The translations under genes were made by a program, and so were the position numbers. DNA of 64,000 nt, taken from assembly GCA_027491735.1 (NCBI GenBank), contig JAOZGP010000023.1, forward strand, positions 42,656 to 106,655, read 5' to 3'. The notes beneath the pieces were generated by a model. It did no database searches and was not told the DNA's origin. It saw only the letters and a program-made list of their open reading frames with translations. Source of the DNA: Thermoproteota archaeon. Its GTDB lineage: Archaea > Korarchaeota > Korarchaeia > Korarchaeales > Korarchaeaceae. Shown in pieces: positions 30,204-41,282 of this stretch (positions within the stretch are counted from its first letter, which is position 1; each line of letters begins with the position of its first letter).

Positions 30204-30204
30204 G

Positions 30205-30936
30205 GTGAGCATCATGACCGAGAACATAGTGGAGACGAAGAACCTCCTCTCTGGATATGGGAAGCTGAAAGTCCTGTTCGACGTAAACTTCAAGGCTAGA
30301 AAGAATGACATAACAGTTGTGGTCGGACCGAACGGCGCTGGAAAAACCACCCTTCTCAACTCGATAATAGGCCTCGCCACGATACATGATGGAAGCGTTA
30401 TATTCGATGGTCAGGATGTAACTAAGGTTCCTCCACACAAGAAGGCCAAACTGGGCATAGCCTATCTCATGCAGATGGGTAACGTGGCTTCCACGCTAAC
30501 CGTGGAGGAGAACCTCAGGGTTGCTGGATACCTGATGCCCAGGAGCGAGGTTAACGACAGAATTCAGGAGATCCTGGAGATGTTTCCCAGGCTTAAGGAG
30601 TTCGTTCACAGGAAGGCTGGGACTCTAAGCGGTGGAGAGAGAAGGATGCTTGCCATAGGCATGGCCATGATGAGAAAGCCAAAAGTTTTGATGTTGGATG
30701 AGATGTCCACAGACCTGGCACCCAAAATAGTCAAACAGGTCATGAACAAGATCGTTGAGCTGAGAGATCAGTACGATCTTTCAGTGATCCTGGTCGAGCA
30801 GAACGCCAAGAAGGCTCTGGAGATAGGAGACTACGCTTACCTGTTGGTGAGCGGAACCGTAAGATATGAGGGAAATCCACAGGAACTCCTGACTCATCCG
30901 AAGTTCGCCAAGCTTTACCTGGGCATATCCGAATAG
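30205..30936 (+). CDS. Branched-chain amino-acid ABC transporter ATPase (LivF-like)
   Basis: GPNGAGKTTLLNSIIGL, LSGGERRMLAIGMAM, MLDEMSTDLAP. Confidence 0.95.
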   Translation: MSIMTENIVETKNLLSGYGKLKVLFDVNFKARKNDITVVVGPNGAGKTTLLNSIIGLATIHDGSVIFDGQDVTKVPPHKKAKLGIAYLMQMGNVASTLTVEENLRVAGYLMPRSEVNDRIQEILEMFPRLKEFVHRKAGTLSGGERRMLAIGMAMMRKPKVLMLDEMSTDLAPKIVKQVMNKIVELRDQYDLSVILVEQNAKKALEIGDYAYLLVSGTVRYEGNPQELLTHPKFAKLYLGISE

Positions 30937-31209
30937 GTCTCCGGAACACTCTATCTTTTTCGATGGTACCCTCACCGGCACCCTTCGGAGGGTTGCTGTC
31001 TTAGAAGTTAATAGTTAGTCGAGCGGAATCGATCTAGCGACTGGAAATCGATATCAGGAACACTTTAATTCTTTTGTAGAAGGGAGGAGTTCTTTGGGGA
31101 GGATCCACGTCTGAAGAACTCATCAATCTAGGTTTTCCGGAGATCTCACATCATCTAGACCTGAGATGATCGTATGACAGGAAAAACAACCTCCCTCCTC
31201 TTCGATTGA

Positions 31210-32046
31210 TCATGAGGTGGCCTGTGAGGACATGTTCGCCGCTCCTATAGCTGCTGCATAGGCTGAGTTCTTTGGGACGATGCCCTTTCCCCCTAGCATC
31301 TGGAGAGCTCTGAGAATTTCATCACCCAAGGCCTCCGGTAGAGATCCCACGAACACGACCTTCTTCTCCAAGTTCATCATCTTAGCAGCGAAATAGGAGA
31401 CTGTGGCCACGACCTCCCCTATCATCCTGACAAGCCCTGCTGCCACATCCTCCGGCCTGACACCGTCCACTATTCTCCCGAAATTCGAGGCTGTGGCTGT
31501 CTCCGGTATCCTTCCAACAGGTCCTCCAACTATGTCCCTAACAGTGAGGTTCACCGCTGAGGGATCTCCTCCAGAAGCGAGTTTCAGTATTCCGCCCAAG
31601 GTGCTTCTGTTGAGAAGGAGCCTTCCTAGACCGACTAAGGTCCCCCCACCCACACCTGTCCCTCCGAGATGTCTGGAGATTGCTCCCTTCTTTCCCTTTA
31701 AGGCGTGAACGATGGCTGTTCCGGTGCCTACACTTGACACGATCGCTTCATCGTATCCCGAGAGGAGCAGACCTCCGTACCCCACAGCCTCGAGTTCGTC
31801 GACCCTCACGGATCTGACCCCCAAGAAAGATGGAGTCAGACATTTAGCCCCTCCTCCGGTACAGGCTATGATCCTGACCTTCTTCAGCTCGATCCTCGAT
31901 TCCTCGACAAGTTTTCCAACAGCTCCAGCAGCTGACACAAGAGGCTCGGATCCAGAAACCCTCACCAGATGCATAATCTCTCCATCTCTCACGAGCACAG
32001 CTTTTGTAGTCGATCCACCCACATCGAGACCTATGAGGAAGCTCAT
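31210..32046 (-). CDS. Type II pantothenate kinase-like ASKHA ATPase
   Basis: IGLDVGGSTTKAVLV, VSSVGTGTAIVHA, HLGGTGVGGGTLVGLGRLLL; overlaps an ECF S component. Confidence 0.8.
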   Translation of the reverse strand: MSFLIGLDVGGSTTKAVLVRDGEIMHLVRVSGSEPLVSAAGAVGKLVEESRIELKKVRIIACTGGGAKCLTPSFLGVRSVRVDELEAVGYGGLLLSGYDEAIVSSVGTGTAIVHALKGKKGAISRHLGGTGVGGGTLVGLGRLLLNRSTLGGILKLASGGDPSAVNLTVRDIVGGPVGRIPETATASNFGRIVDGVRPEDVAAGLVRMIGEVVATVSYFAAKMMNLEKKVVFVGSLPEALGDEILRALQMLGGKGIVPKNSAYAAAIGAANMSSQATS

Positions 32047-32585
32047 AAAACACCGCTCCTCCTTATCGTCTTGACTACAGGTGGGACTATCAAGTAGAGG
32101 AAAGGTATCTCCGTGATGAATGTCCAGGCCGCCAAAAAGAGGCCCGCTTGGAGGGTCATCGGCGTGATCTTGCTGCTGAATGGCAGGGGAAAGAGCTGGC
32201 TCCAGAGCATCAACCCAATGCCTATTATAAGAGATCCCACACCCAATCCCAGAGGAAACGAGAGAAGCATCCTCCTGAGACTTCCTCCCTTAGAGATATG
32301 GCCTATTATGTAAAACCCAAGGAAGTTCGCTGGAACTCCCACTGTCAAGCTCAGCAGAGCGTTCCCATGAGTGGCCATATCGGAGATGAAAATCCCTATC
32401 GCTGCTGACATACCACCCACAGTTCCACCGAACAAGACAGCGAACACCCCGGGAACAGCGACTGCTGGCCAGAACCTGACACCATAGAAGGTTATGCCAA
32501 AGTAGGTTGCGTACCCCACTACAGCGTAGAGGGCAGCTCCCATCCCGGTGATCGCCAGATCTCTGGGGCTCATCGACCCACCCAA
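32043..32585 (-). CDS. ECF-type transporter S component (substrate-specific membrane subunit)
   Basis: MSPRDLAITGMGAALYAVVGY..., six-TM pattern; 4-nt overlap with PanK-like gene. Confidence 0.65.
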   Translation of the reverse strand: MGGSMSPRDLAITGMGAALYAVVGYATYFGITFYGVRFWPAVAVPGVFAVLFGGTVGGMSAAIGIFISDMATHGNALLSLTVGVPANFLGFYIIGHISKGGSLRRMLLSFPLGLGVGSLIIGIGLMLWSQLFPLPFSSKITPMTLQAGLFLAAWTFITEIPFLYLIVPPVVKTIRRSGVL

Positions 32586-32654
32586 TCAAGGGAAAGGTTA
32601 AAAAGATTTCTTAAGAAGTCTATACAATATATATACAGGTAAAAAAGGTATAGG

Positions 32655-33578
32655 GTGTTGGCTCTGAGGTTGAGGAGGAGGCTCCAGAGAGTTGGCGGAG
32701 GGACGTTCGTCGTGTCCCTCCCGAAGAGATGGGTCGAGAGGATGAACCTGAACAGGGGGAGTGAGGTGATAGTAGAGGAGGGACCTGGAGGTTCTGTCAT
32801 TATATACACAGATGAACCGAGCCAGCTGAAGACCTCCGTAGTTTTCGAGAGTGAGAAGGAAGATGTCTCCCTGAACAGAATCCTCTCAAAGTATCTAGCG
32901 GGTTATGACGTCATAGAAATCGAGTTCTCAGAAGGGATGAACCTCGCCACCAGAAGGAAGATAATCTCCTTCATAAAGAACCTTTCAGGAATGGAGGTTG
33001 AGGAGGAGAGCGAGCTTGGCATGGTTCTGAGATGCATCTCGAGCCCAATGAACCCAAGAGGGCTCATAAAGAAGATGCACAGGATAGCGTTCACCATGCT
33101 CAAGGACGCCATACTCGTGGCTAGAACAGGCAACCGAGAGCTGGCTGAGATGGTGAGGGACAGAGACGATGAACTGGACAGATCTTACTTTACAGCAGTT
33201 AGAACAGCTAGAAAGGCCCTCATGGACTTCAGGCTTATGAGGAGATTTGGGATAAGCCCTGTGAAGCTAATGGACTTCAGAATGGCGGCAATGTTCGAGG
33301 AGTGGATAGGAGACCACGCGGTCGATCTAACTGAGACCAGGTTTGAAGGGGACATGGGAACCCTCCCGAAAGACCTGGAGGTCCTCCAGAATCTGGCGCT
33401 CAGATCCTTCATGACAGGGGAGGAGGTCCTGGTACACAAGGTCAAAAATCTGTCGGAGAGGATGGGAAGGTATCTTGGAGAGGGGGAGTTCTTCGAGCTC
33501 GTGGGGAGGGTTGTGAGGACCTACACGGATATAGCTGATCTCTCCTCCTCGCCTTGGGAGGATGAAGGAGGTCAATAG
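32655..33578 (+). CDS. PhoU-like regulator with N-terminal AbrB/SpoVT-type domain
   Basis: RRLQRVGGGTFVVSLPKRWVERMNLNRGSEVIVEE (AbrB-like) plus helical PhoU-like region. Confidence 0.8.
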   Translation: MLALRLRRRLQRVGGGTFVVSLPKRWVERMNLNRGSEVIVEEGPGGSVIIYTDEPSQLKTSVVFESEKEDVSLNRILSKYLAGYDVIEIEFSEGMNLATRRKIISFIKNLSGMEVEEESELGMVLRCISSPMNPRGLIKKMHRIAFTMLKDAILVARTGNRELAEMVRDRDDELDRSYFTAVRTARKALMDFRLMRRFGISPVKLMDFRMAAMFEEWIGDHAVDLTETRFEGDMGTLPKDLEVLQNLALRSFMTGEEVLVHKVKNLSERMGRYLGEGEFFELVGRVVRTYTDIADLSSSPWEDEGGQ

Positions 33579-34789
33579 GGATAGACTTTTCTTTCTATGA
33601 GCTCGTTTATGAACTCCCTCATTCTGTCCAGCTCACGGTTCACTATCTCAGTTATCTGCCCCTCAACATCGCCGAGGTTCATCCCTTTCTTCACTGAGAC
33701 CTCTACAGCAGCCAGGTCCGGTTTGTCCACTGGTTGACCTATCTTACTCAGAAGCCAGACGTAGACCTCGCTCAAACCCGGAACCTCGTTATATATCTTC
33801 TCAGCGATTTTATGGCTCAGCACGTTGTAGATTTTTCCGACATGACTGACGGGGTTCTTACCAGCAGCGGCCTCGGAACTTCTTGGTCTCATTAAGGGTA
33901 TTATTCCGTTGACTCCGTTTCCTCTCCCAACCTCTCCGGAATCAGCTCCATCAGCACTCGTTCCGAGAACCGTCAGATATACACCTTCCTCCCTCCTACC
34001 CCTGACGTCTAATGTGTTCATGAACACTTTTATCTTCTCAAACCCGCCTCTCTCCTTTAGAAAAGAGTTCAACTCATCTAGAACTTCTTGTTTTCTTCTG
34101 AAGTAATCCTCCTCGCTATCTATGTACCTGTCAACGAAGGCCTGGGCTATCGTCAGCGTGACCTCGTCCTTGAACCTATACCCCATGACCTTCACATCCT
34201 CTCCCGTCTCAGGGAACCTCTTCTTGAACTCAGAGGAGTTGAGAAACTTCTCCGTATCCAGCACAAGCCTCTCAGTTCTGGAGAGAGGAGCGTATCCAAC
34301 AGCAGCCGAGGTATCGTTTGCTCCTAGCAGCTCCCCTGACCTCCTAAATATATCTGTCAACTCGGCGCTCCCTGGCTTGAGTTCCACTCTATAGACGACA
34401 TGTTTCTCTGGATCCACATGTCTCAGGTTCTCTTTTATCCATCTTTTAGCAGCCCTGATAGCCACATCCTCCACTGAGATCTCCACATCCCCGTATTTCG
34501 TGGTGGCCCTGTCCCCGAACATGAGAAGAATGGGTTTCTTCACAACGCCCCCTCCGAACCTGGTCTCGACCTCCCCAGCGACCAGAAGGGATTTATCGGC
34601 GTTGTAATGCAGAATTCCTCCAAATTTCCTTATGTACTCTCTGTTCAGCTCAACGCTGACCTCCTCCATTATGGAGTCACAGATCGTGTCTGGATGTCCA
34701 ACGCCTTTCCTCTCGACGATCTCTATCGACTGATCATCCATAGGGATGCGAGGAACGCTAGCAACCTTTATACTCCTCATGAAATACAC
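33572..34789 (-). CDS. mat: S-adenosylmethionine synthetase, archaeal type
   Basis: VERKGVGHPDTICDSIMEEVSVELNREY..., GRGNGVNGIIPLMRPRSSEAAAGKNPVSHVGKIYN. Confidence 0.96.
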   Translation of the reverse strand: MYFMRSIKVASVPRIPMDDQSIEIVERKGVGHPDTICDSIMEEVSVELNREYIRKFGGILHYNADKSLLVAGEVETRFGGGVVKKPILLMFGDRATTKYGDVEISVEDVAIRAAKRWIKENLRHVDPEKHVVYRVELKPGSAELTDIFRRSGELLGANDTSAAVGYAPLSRTERLVLDTEKFLNSSEFKKRFPETGEDVKVMGYRFKDEVTLTIAQAFVDRYIDSEEDYFRRKQEVLDELNSFLKERGGFEKIKVFMNTLDVRGRREEGVYLTVLGTSADGADSGEVGRGNGVNGIIPLMRPRSSEAAAGKNPVSHVGKIYNVLSHKIAEKIYNEVPGLSEVYVWLLSKIGQPVDKPDLAAVEVSVKKGMNLGDVEGQITEIVNRELDRMREFINELIERKVYPY

Positions 34790-34966
34790 CCCCCAAAAGG
34801 ACCGGAGGTGTTGCAGGGATTAAACATAAAAAATTAACTTCCTCTCCGGATGAAACTTCTCCTTAACGAGGAGAGCGCTCCAATTTGCCCAAAGCCTGCC
34901 AGAACGAGTCGGAGATCTGTCATCCGAAGGTATAAATACTTGATGTGTGGATGTTTCCTTGGAAAC

Positions 34967-36688
34967 ATGGAGACTGCGACCAGCTTTGCCTCGCTGGTAG
35001 GGTTGGGGATCATAGCAGTTCTGGCGGGAATCTATGCCAGAAGGAGGGCTACTGTGGTGCTCCCAGCCATAATGCTTGGCTCGCTGATCTGTCGTTTTCT
35101 CGGTCTAACCCTCCCTGATGTGGTGTTCAAGACCTCCTTTCTGGCAGGAGCTCTCATAGTCTTCATAGCGGGACTGGAGCTTGACATCCACTTCATAGCC
35201 AGGTGTAAGGAGAAGATAGTACTGACCGCCGCGATAGAGATACCCCTCTACCTCCTGATATTCTACGTGGTTCTCCACATCCTTCCAATGCCTGTGGCAA
35301 TAGCTTTGATGGCGATCATGGTCGCGTCCAACGAGATGTTCGTACTGGAGGTCAGGAAGACGGGCGATGAAGAGCTAGCCATGTATGGGATAGTCATCTC
35401 AGTCATAGAAGATGCTTTTGCCGTTTTTCTCTATACTTTGGGAGCTTTTTCGAGCCCCAGTATTTTCTGGAGGTCGGCTGTCACTCTTCTTGATGAAAAG
35501 GGAGCTAGCTTGTTTATACTGAGCGTATCCGTCTTTATTCTGTCTTTATTCCTCGCAAAGCCTATGAGCAGATTCATGATAAAGCTTGGGAGGAAAGATA
35601 CTAAGGTCCTCCTCACCCTCCTCTATATGATCTTCCTGATAACTTTATCAGAAGCTATAAAGCTACCTGAGGCCCTTGTCGTTTTCTTGGGAGCTCTAGC
35701 TTTAACATTTAGCGGTTTGGATGAGGAGACCTTCGAGATCATGGAGAGCTACATGATCTTAGCGGTGATGTGTTTCGTGGCAGCCCTCCCCTACTACATT
35801 CCAGGCAAGATAGACCTCACGACCTTCGTGAATGCCATGATGTTCGGGGCTGCCCTGTCCGTTCTCGCCTTCGCTCTCAGGTTCACCATACTCTCAGTAT
35901 CCTCTTTTCTAAGCGGGCTTCCTCCGAGAAAGTGTTGGTATCTCGCGTTCACATTGGCAAACATAGGAGAGTTTGGGCTGATAGTCCTGTCCGGGCTCCT
36001 GGTGAACAGGATGCTCCCCCAATACGTGGCCTTAGCTGCCATGTTTGCCTATGGGTTTAACCTCTCGATGATGTGTGTCATAGCGCCCAACTCCTTTCGC
36101 ATTCTGTCCTGGCTCGAGAACAGAGTTCCCTCCTGCCTCCCCAGGATTATTTCAAAGGCTCATGAGAGGGTGGTGGTTTTCTTGGGAAGAACGATAGAAG
36201 ATCCCACGTTTAAGGAACATGTTAGCGAGCTCATTCTCTCAGTGAGCTTAATCTATGTGTTCAGCGCCCTTATACAGGTGATAAACGTTCCGGTCGTGAG
36301 CTACGTGCTCACGATCCTGGTGATGAGTATGTTCATAATATCTACTTACATAGTCTTTCAGTACATAAGCCAACACTTCGAGATGTTGAAGATGAGACCG
36401 GAAGCCCTTCCAAGTCTCTTCGTGAAGTTTGCCCTGTTCTACGCCGTAATGTATCCCGTCCTAGGATCTTTCAAGCACATAGTAGTTGAGAGGAGCGTCG
36501 ACTTCACAAGCCCAATAGTGATGTTCTCGGCCTTTGTCCTATCCTTCATCATGTTTAAGGGCGTTAAGAGAGTCGGTCTATTCCTCGGCCACCATGGAGA
36601 AAGAGAGAGATCTTCCGATCAGAGTAAGGTAGATCGCTTGAGCACTCTGAGAGACTATGAGGGAGATGGCGAGCCCAATCCCTCCTAA
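34967..36688 (+). CDS. CPA2-type cation/H+ antiporter-like membrane protein
   Basis: Multi-TM; GAIGLE-type fold (AGALIVFIAGLELD). METATSF start chosen because TATAAATAC at 34931 suggests a (nearly) leaderless mRNA. Confidence 0.75.
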   Translation: METATSFASLVGLGIIAVLAGIYARRRATVVLPAIMLGSLICRFLGLTLPDVVFKTSFLAGALIVFIAGLELDIHFIARCKEKIVLTAAIEIPLYLLIFYVVLHILPMPVAIALMAIMVASNEMFVLEVRKTGDEELAMYGIVISVIEDAFAVFLYTLGAFSSPSIFWRSAVTLLDEKGASLFILSVSVFILSLFLAKPMSRFMIKLGRKDTKVLLTLLYMIFLITLSEAIKLPEALVVFLGALALTFSGLDEETFEIMESYMILAVMCFVAALPYYIPGKIDLTTFVNAMMFGAALSVLAFALRFTILSVSSFLSGLPPRKCWYLAFTLANIGEFGLIVLSGLLVNRMLPQYVALAAMFAYGFNLSMMCVIAPNSFRILSWLENRVPSCLPRIISKAHERVVVFLGRTIEDPTFKEHVSELILSVSLIYVFSALIQVINVPVVSYVLTILVMSMFIISTYIVFQYISQHFEMLKMRPEALPSLFVKFALFYAVMYPVLGSFKHIVVERSVDFTSPIVMFSAFVLSFIMFKGVKRVGLFLGHHGERERSSDQSKVDRLSTLRDYEGDGEPNPS

Positions 36689-37744
36689 GAACTTTCCGAG
36701 AGTTAGTACGGATGGGATCATGACCAGCACATAGACGAGACTCCCTAGGAAAACATTTTTGCTCCTCTCCCTGGCAAAGAACTCCGCGTTCTTTATGTTA
36801 ACGACGGCTGCGGGGATGGAGGCCAGGATCATGATCCTTATGACGTCTAACCCTTCAATAAATTTGTGGAAGAATCCGAAAACTATCCAAGGAGAAAAAA
36901 GCGCGAGAGCCAGCGAGGAGGATATTGTTAAGATCAGACCTATTACCTTGATGGATCTTCTACTCCTCCCCGAAGACTCCTCCGGCAGAAGGTAGGCGAA
37001 AAGCGCTGCCGGAATTGTGTACAGAAAAGCGAAGAACTGGTACCCGAGCTGATATATTCCCAGCAGGAAGAACCCAAAGAGGCTTCCTATCATTATCTTG
37101 TCGAGGAAGTTGGCTAGACTCCCCATCACGGTGAGTCCGTAACTGTGCAACACAAAGGAGAACTTCCTTCTTATGGATTTGATCCTCAGGACGGCCCTTC
37201 TCAGCGAGATGAGGTAGCGGTAGCTGAAGATCAGAAGGGAGATCGTGTAGCCGACAAGTACACCCACTATACCGAGCTTGAAGTAGAGGAGGACCGAGAG
37301 GGCTATCTGAGATATCCTGAAACCCGTGTTCACCAAAGCATACTCCTTGTATCTTCTCCTCCCGAGCAGCTCCCTAATTGACATGTAGAAGAACGCTGTG
37401 GCCAACACGAGGAGGCTCGACTGCCAAACGATTGACGCCATGATTAGAGATGCCACGATCGCTGCGAAGAGGACGAGAGAACAGGCCTCCCTTAAGAGCT
37501 CCTCCTCGCCCTTGGCCAGAAAAGTGGTTATGGCGTTGCCCATCCCGAGCATAGCTAAGGAGGCGGGTATCTGAGCGACTGCTATGTAGTAGTTGATCTC
37601 CCCATACTCGCTCACAGATAGGATGGAGGCCAGGATGAGCCAGAATATTGCTCCTAAAATCGAATAGCTGAGTTTACCCATTCCTGTGAAGAAGAAGCCT
37701 CTTTCAGTCTTCAAAAAATGAAAAGTCCTGTCGATGAGGTTCAT
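36578..37744 (-). CDS. Polysaccharide/lipid flippase (MATE/Wzx-like) membrane protein
   Basis: Multi-TM; GKLSYSILGAIFWLILASILSVSEYGEINYYIAV. Confidence 0.75.
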   Translation of the reverse strand: MNLIDRTFHFLKTERGFFFTGMGKLSYSILGAIFWLILASILSVSEYGEINYYIAVAQIPASLAMLGMGNAITTFLAKGEEELLREACSLVLFAAIVASLIMASIVWQSSLLVLATAFFYMSIRELLGRRRYKEYALVNTGFRISQIALSVLLYFKLGIVGVLVGYTISLLIFSYRYLISLRRAVLRIKSIRRKFSFVLHSYGLTVMGSLANFLDKIMIGSLFGFFLLGIYQLGYQFFAFLYTIPAALFAYLLPEESSGRSRRSIKVIGLILTISSSLALALFSPWIVFGFFHKFIEGLDVIRIMILASIPAAVVNIKNAEFFARERSKNVFLGSLVYVLVMIPSVLTLGKFLGGIGLAISLIVSQSAQAIYLTLIGRSLSFSMVAEE

Positions 37745-38118
37745 CCGACCTTCTGAGGGCGTACATGTTAAAAACTGTCACTTAAAAATTCCTCTGGAGA
37801 TCCCAGCTCTAGAGGGGAGTTTTCTCAGCAACGCATATAGTAAACTTCCTGTTGTACAACTCGACCGCCCCGAGAGCTGCCCTTCACTCGATCTGAAAAC
37901 CACGAGATGTTCACGTCAGATGGAAACAACAGTGCAAACACCTGCGACTCCCGTTATCTCCTCGAGCCATCCCTTAAGGATTTGACCAGATCTCATCGGG
38001 TCGAGATATTCTAAGGAGCATCGTGAAGTCTGAGCCCACTAGCTCCTCTAGCGATCTCCAGTCCTCACCTTAACACTGAAGGATAACGAGAGTTCAGAAG
38101 GAAAGAGGAGGGAGGAGC

Positions 38119-39420
38119 TCACAGCCCCAGGACCTGTTTGTAGCCCTCCAAATCTAAGAGTCCGTGTCCCGAGTAGTTGAAGACCACGACTTTCTCCTCT
38201 CCCATTTCCTTGGCCTTGAGCGCCTCCCTTATGGCCACTGCCACGGCATGGGACGTCTCAGGAGCAGGTATCACTCCTTCCGTCCTCGCGAAGAGTTGAG
38301 CTCCTCTGAACGCCTCCTCCTGATCTACAGCCATCGGCTTCACAATTCCCTCCTTCACGAGAAGCGATAGAGTGGGAGCGCATCCATGGTATCTGAGGCC
38401 TCCGGCGTGTATCGGAGGTGGTATGAATCCATATCCCAGCGTGTACATCTTGATGAGAGGCGTCGTCTGGGCAGCATCACCGAAATCGTATCTGTACTCT
38501 CCCTCCGTCATTGAGGGACAAGCCTTAGGCTCCACAGCTATTATCTCCGGCTTCTCTTCGAGCTTTCCCCTTAAGTACTTACCTATTGTAGGGTAGGAGA
38601 ATCCGGCGAAATTGCTTCCTCCCCCAACACATCCTATCAGGACATCTGGTTCCTCGTCTATCTTCTTCAGCTGAAGATCGACCTCCTGCCCTACTATAGT
38701 CTGATGCAGAAGGACGTGATTTAGAACACTCCCCAAGGAGTACTTTGTTTTATCGTCATGTAGAGCTGCCTCCAGAGCTTCGCTTATGGCTATGCCCAGC
38801 GACCCTGTGTTGTTCGGATCCTCCGCCAGTAGCTTCCTTCCAAAGCTGGTTATCTCGCTGGGGGATGGGTGGACCTCAGCTCCGTAAAGCTTCATGACAT
38901 GCTTCCTGTAGGGCTTCTGCATGTAGGATATCCTGACCATGAATATCAAGGCCTTGAGCCCTACCAGGGCCGTGGAGCAGGCGAGAGCGGAGCCCCACTG
39001 TCCAGCACCTGTCTCGGTCGTGAGCCTCTCCACACCCTCCTTCACGGCATAGTATGCTTGAGCTATGGCTGTGTTGAGCTTGTGGCTCCCGGTGGGGGAG
39101 AGATCCTCCCTCTTGTAGTATATCTTGGCTGGAGTCCTGAGATAACGTTCCAGCTTGATGGCTCTTTGGAGAGGAGAGGGCCTCCCCATCATGATATAGT
39201 ATTCCCTGAGCTCATTCGGTATATCTATGAACCTCTCCATGGAGGCTTCCTGCCTCACGCATTCCTTGATAAACACTGCTTCTAGATCCTCCGGCTTAAC
39301 CGGTTCTCCTGTTTTGGGATTTAGATACGGTGGAAACTCCTCCCTGAGATCAGGTAGGATGTTGTACCACTTCTCAGGAAGCTCGCCCGTATCCAAGCAT
39401 ATTCTGATAGCTTCATCCAT
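38119..39420 (-). CDS. trpB2: Tryptophan synthase beta chain, TrpB2 type
   Basis: [73 protein letters not shown]. Confidence 0.96.
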   Translation of the reverse strand: MDEAIRICLDTGELPEKWYNILPDLREEFPPYLNPKTGEPVKPEDLEAVFIKECVRQEASMERFIDIPNELREYYIMMGRPSPLQRAIKLERYLRTPAKIYYKREDLSPTGSHKLNTAIAQAYYAVKEGVERLTTETGAGQWGSALACSTALVGLKALIFMVRISYMQKPYRKHVMKLYGAEVHPSPSEITSFGRKLLAEDPNNTGSLGIAISEALEAALHDDKTKYSLGSVLNHVLLHQTIVGQEVDLQLKKIDEEPDVLIGCVGGGSNFAGFSYPTIGKYLRGKLEEKPEIIAVEPKACPSMTEGEYRYDFGDAAQTTPLIKMYTLGYGFIPPPIHAGGLRYHGCAPTLSLLVKEGIVKPMAVDQEEAFRGAQLFARTEGVIPAPETSHAVAVAIREALKAKEMGEEKVVVFNYSGHGLLDLEGYKQVLGL

Positions 39421-40046
39421 GTGATCACCCCCTCAACACCGACGCCGGCGATTCCAGGTCAATGAAGGAGCGCTTGGTTGTCCTTGGGAAGAGCCTCTGC
39501 TGTCGATCTCCGCCTCAATACTTGCCCTAATCTCATCTCCTCTAGGAGAGACCTCTGCATCCCCACTTCCGTAGTTCACCAGCGAGGCGGATGTTCTCCT
39601 GGAACCTAGTGATCTCATGGTCTTGATCCTATGGTGCTTATTCAGAAAGACCATGATCTTCAGATCAACACCTACAGTTCTTCTGATGATTGCGTGACTT
39701 CCTGAATTGGTTCTTATTCCATAAACCTTCCCATGGATGATGCTCCTGCGCCTTTCGAGGAGCTGTCCGGAAACTTGGCAGATCAAGTTGTTGAGACCTG
39801 GAGATCTCCTCATGCAGAAGACAGGATTATGGAGGCCAAAGATGGTCACCCATGTTCTCACCTGGCTGTCCAAACCTCAGGAAGAGCAGCTTTTAATCTT
39901 TGTGGACAGGTGCTCACGTCTAGTTGAGAGGCCTGGCTGACGGTGGAGACAACACCTTTAGGCAGAAGCCTTCTTCTGATCTGAAAGATGTCGAGGAGGC
40001 TTCGGATGATGGAAAATTTATTAAAAGCACCCCTTAAGAACTAACT

Positions 40047-41282
40047 GTGCTCCTAAACCCAGAAACTCTCACATTAATTGTCGTCGCACTCGTCTATGCA
40101 GCCATAATAGCCATACCCAGGATGCGATCTGTCATCTCGATTGTAGGGGTTTTTCTGATGGCATATGTTGTTAAAGTCGTTCATCTCAATGATCTAACTT
40201 CAGAGGTCCTGATAAAGCCTCTGATAATCCTGTTTGGTCTGATGGCCTTGGGAGGACTCCTCCGGGAGAGCGGCTTCTTCACCTACCTCGTCCGTTTGGC
40301 AGTAAAGCTGTCGAGTGGAAGAGGGAATGTCTTCTTCCTCACGGTCTGTGCTTTCACATGCCTCTTATCCGCCCTGATAGGGAATACCCTCGCGGCTTAC
40401 TTCATGGTTCTGGCCACCGTATCCTCCCTCAAGGAACTGAACGTCGACCCTAAGCCATACGTGATCTCCGAAATAATCCTGGCCAACATAGCTGGGACTG
40501 CCACACTGATAGGTGAGCCGTCCAACATAGTAATAGGAAGCTGGCTCCTTCTCTCCTTCAACCTGTTCGTCGCCAGGCTGGGATGGATAGTGACCATATG
40601 TGCTGTGACATCCGTATTGCTGCTCTTATACCTCTTCAGGGAGAGGTTGAGCGACATCCCGAGCAAGGTCGACCTGAACATGAATGGAGAGCACAGAATT
40701 CTCATGATAGGAGGAATAGCCTCCATGATTGCCTCGATTGTGCTTTTATTTTTAGGAATTGAACCCGTGGCTGCTTTAAGCGTCCTCGCGATGGCCATAC
40801 TCTTCTTTGGAGGTAGGAGAACTGAGAGGATAATGGCCAACATGGAGTGGAGCACCTTCATCTACGTTGGAAGCGTAGTGCTCATGGCTAGAGGGCTTCA
40901 GAACGCCGGAGCAACAGTCGAGCTTGCTAGGCTCATCTCATCTTGGAGAGTAGATCTTTTCCTCTCATCTCTCCTCTTTTCATTTCTGCTCTCCACGTTT
41001 CTGGATGACCTGCAGACCTCAGCTCTCATGGTGCCCACAATGGCCAACCTGATATCAGTTGGAGACTTCCCTCCCTGGTGGGCCCTGATAATGGGACTTG
41101 GATTCGGATCAGCTGCGAGTTCCATAGGCTCCTACACAACCATAATATCCCTCCAAGCAGCTCGAAGGGAAGGATGTGAGATCGGCGGTCTCGAGTACCT
41201 CAAGAAAGGACTGCTCATATCGACAGTATCTCTAACGCTGACCGTGATCTTGTTTCTCATCGGAGAGAGAGTGGTTCCATGA
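40047..41282 (+). CDS. SLC13/ArsB-NhaD superfamily permease
   Basis: Multi-TM; IAGTATLIGEPSNIVIGSW; tandem with a related gene. Confidence 0.85.
   Translation: MLLNPETLTLIVVALVYAAIIAIPRMRSVISIVGVFLMAYVVKVVHLNDLTSEVLIKPLIILFGLMALGGLLRESGFFTYLVRLAVKLSSGRGNVFFLTVCAFTCLLSALIGNTLAAYFMVLATVSSLKELNVDPKPYVISEIILANIAGTATLIGEPSNIVIGSWLLLSFNLFVARLGWIVTICAVTSVLLLLYLFRERLSDIPSKVDLNMNGEHRILMIGGIASMIASIVLLFLGIEPVAALSVLAMAILFFGGRRTERIMANMEWSTFIYVGSVVLMARGLQNAGATVELARLISSWRVDLFLSSLLFSFLLSTFLDDLQTSALMVPTMANLISVGDFPPWWALIMGLGFGSAASSIGSYTTIISLQAARREGCEIGGLEYLKKGLLISTVSLTLTVILFLIGERVVP

Noticed and set aside
39433-39873. 146-aa minus-strand ORF
   Set aside because: No recognisable motif or coding-like composition; probably non-coding or decayed sequence.
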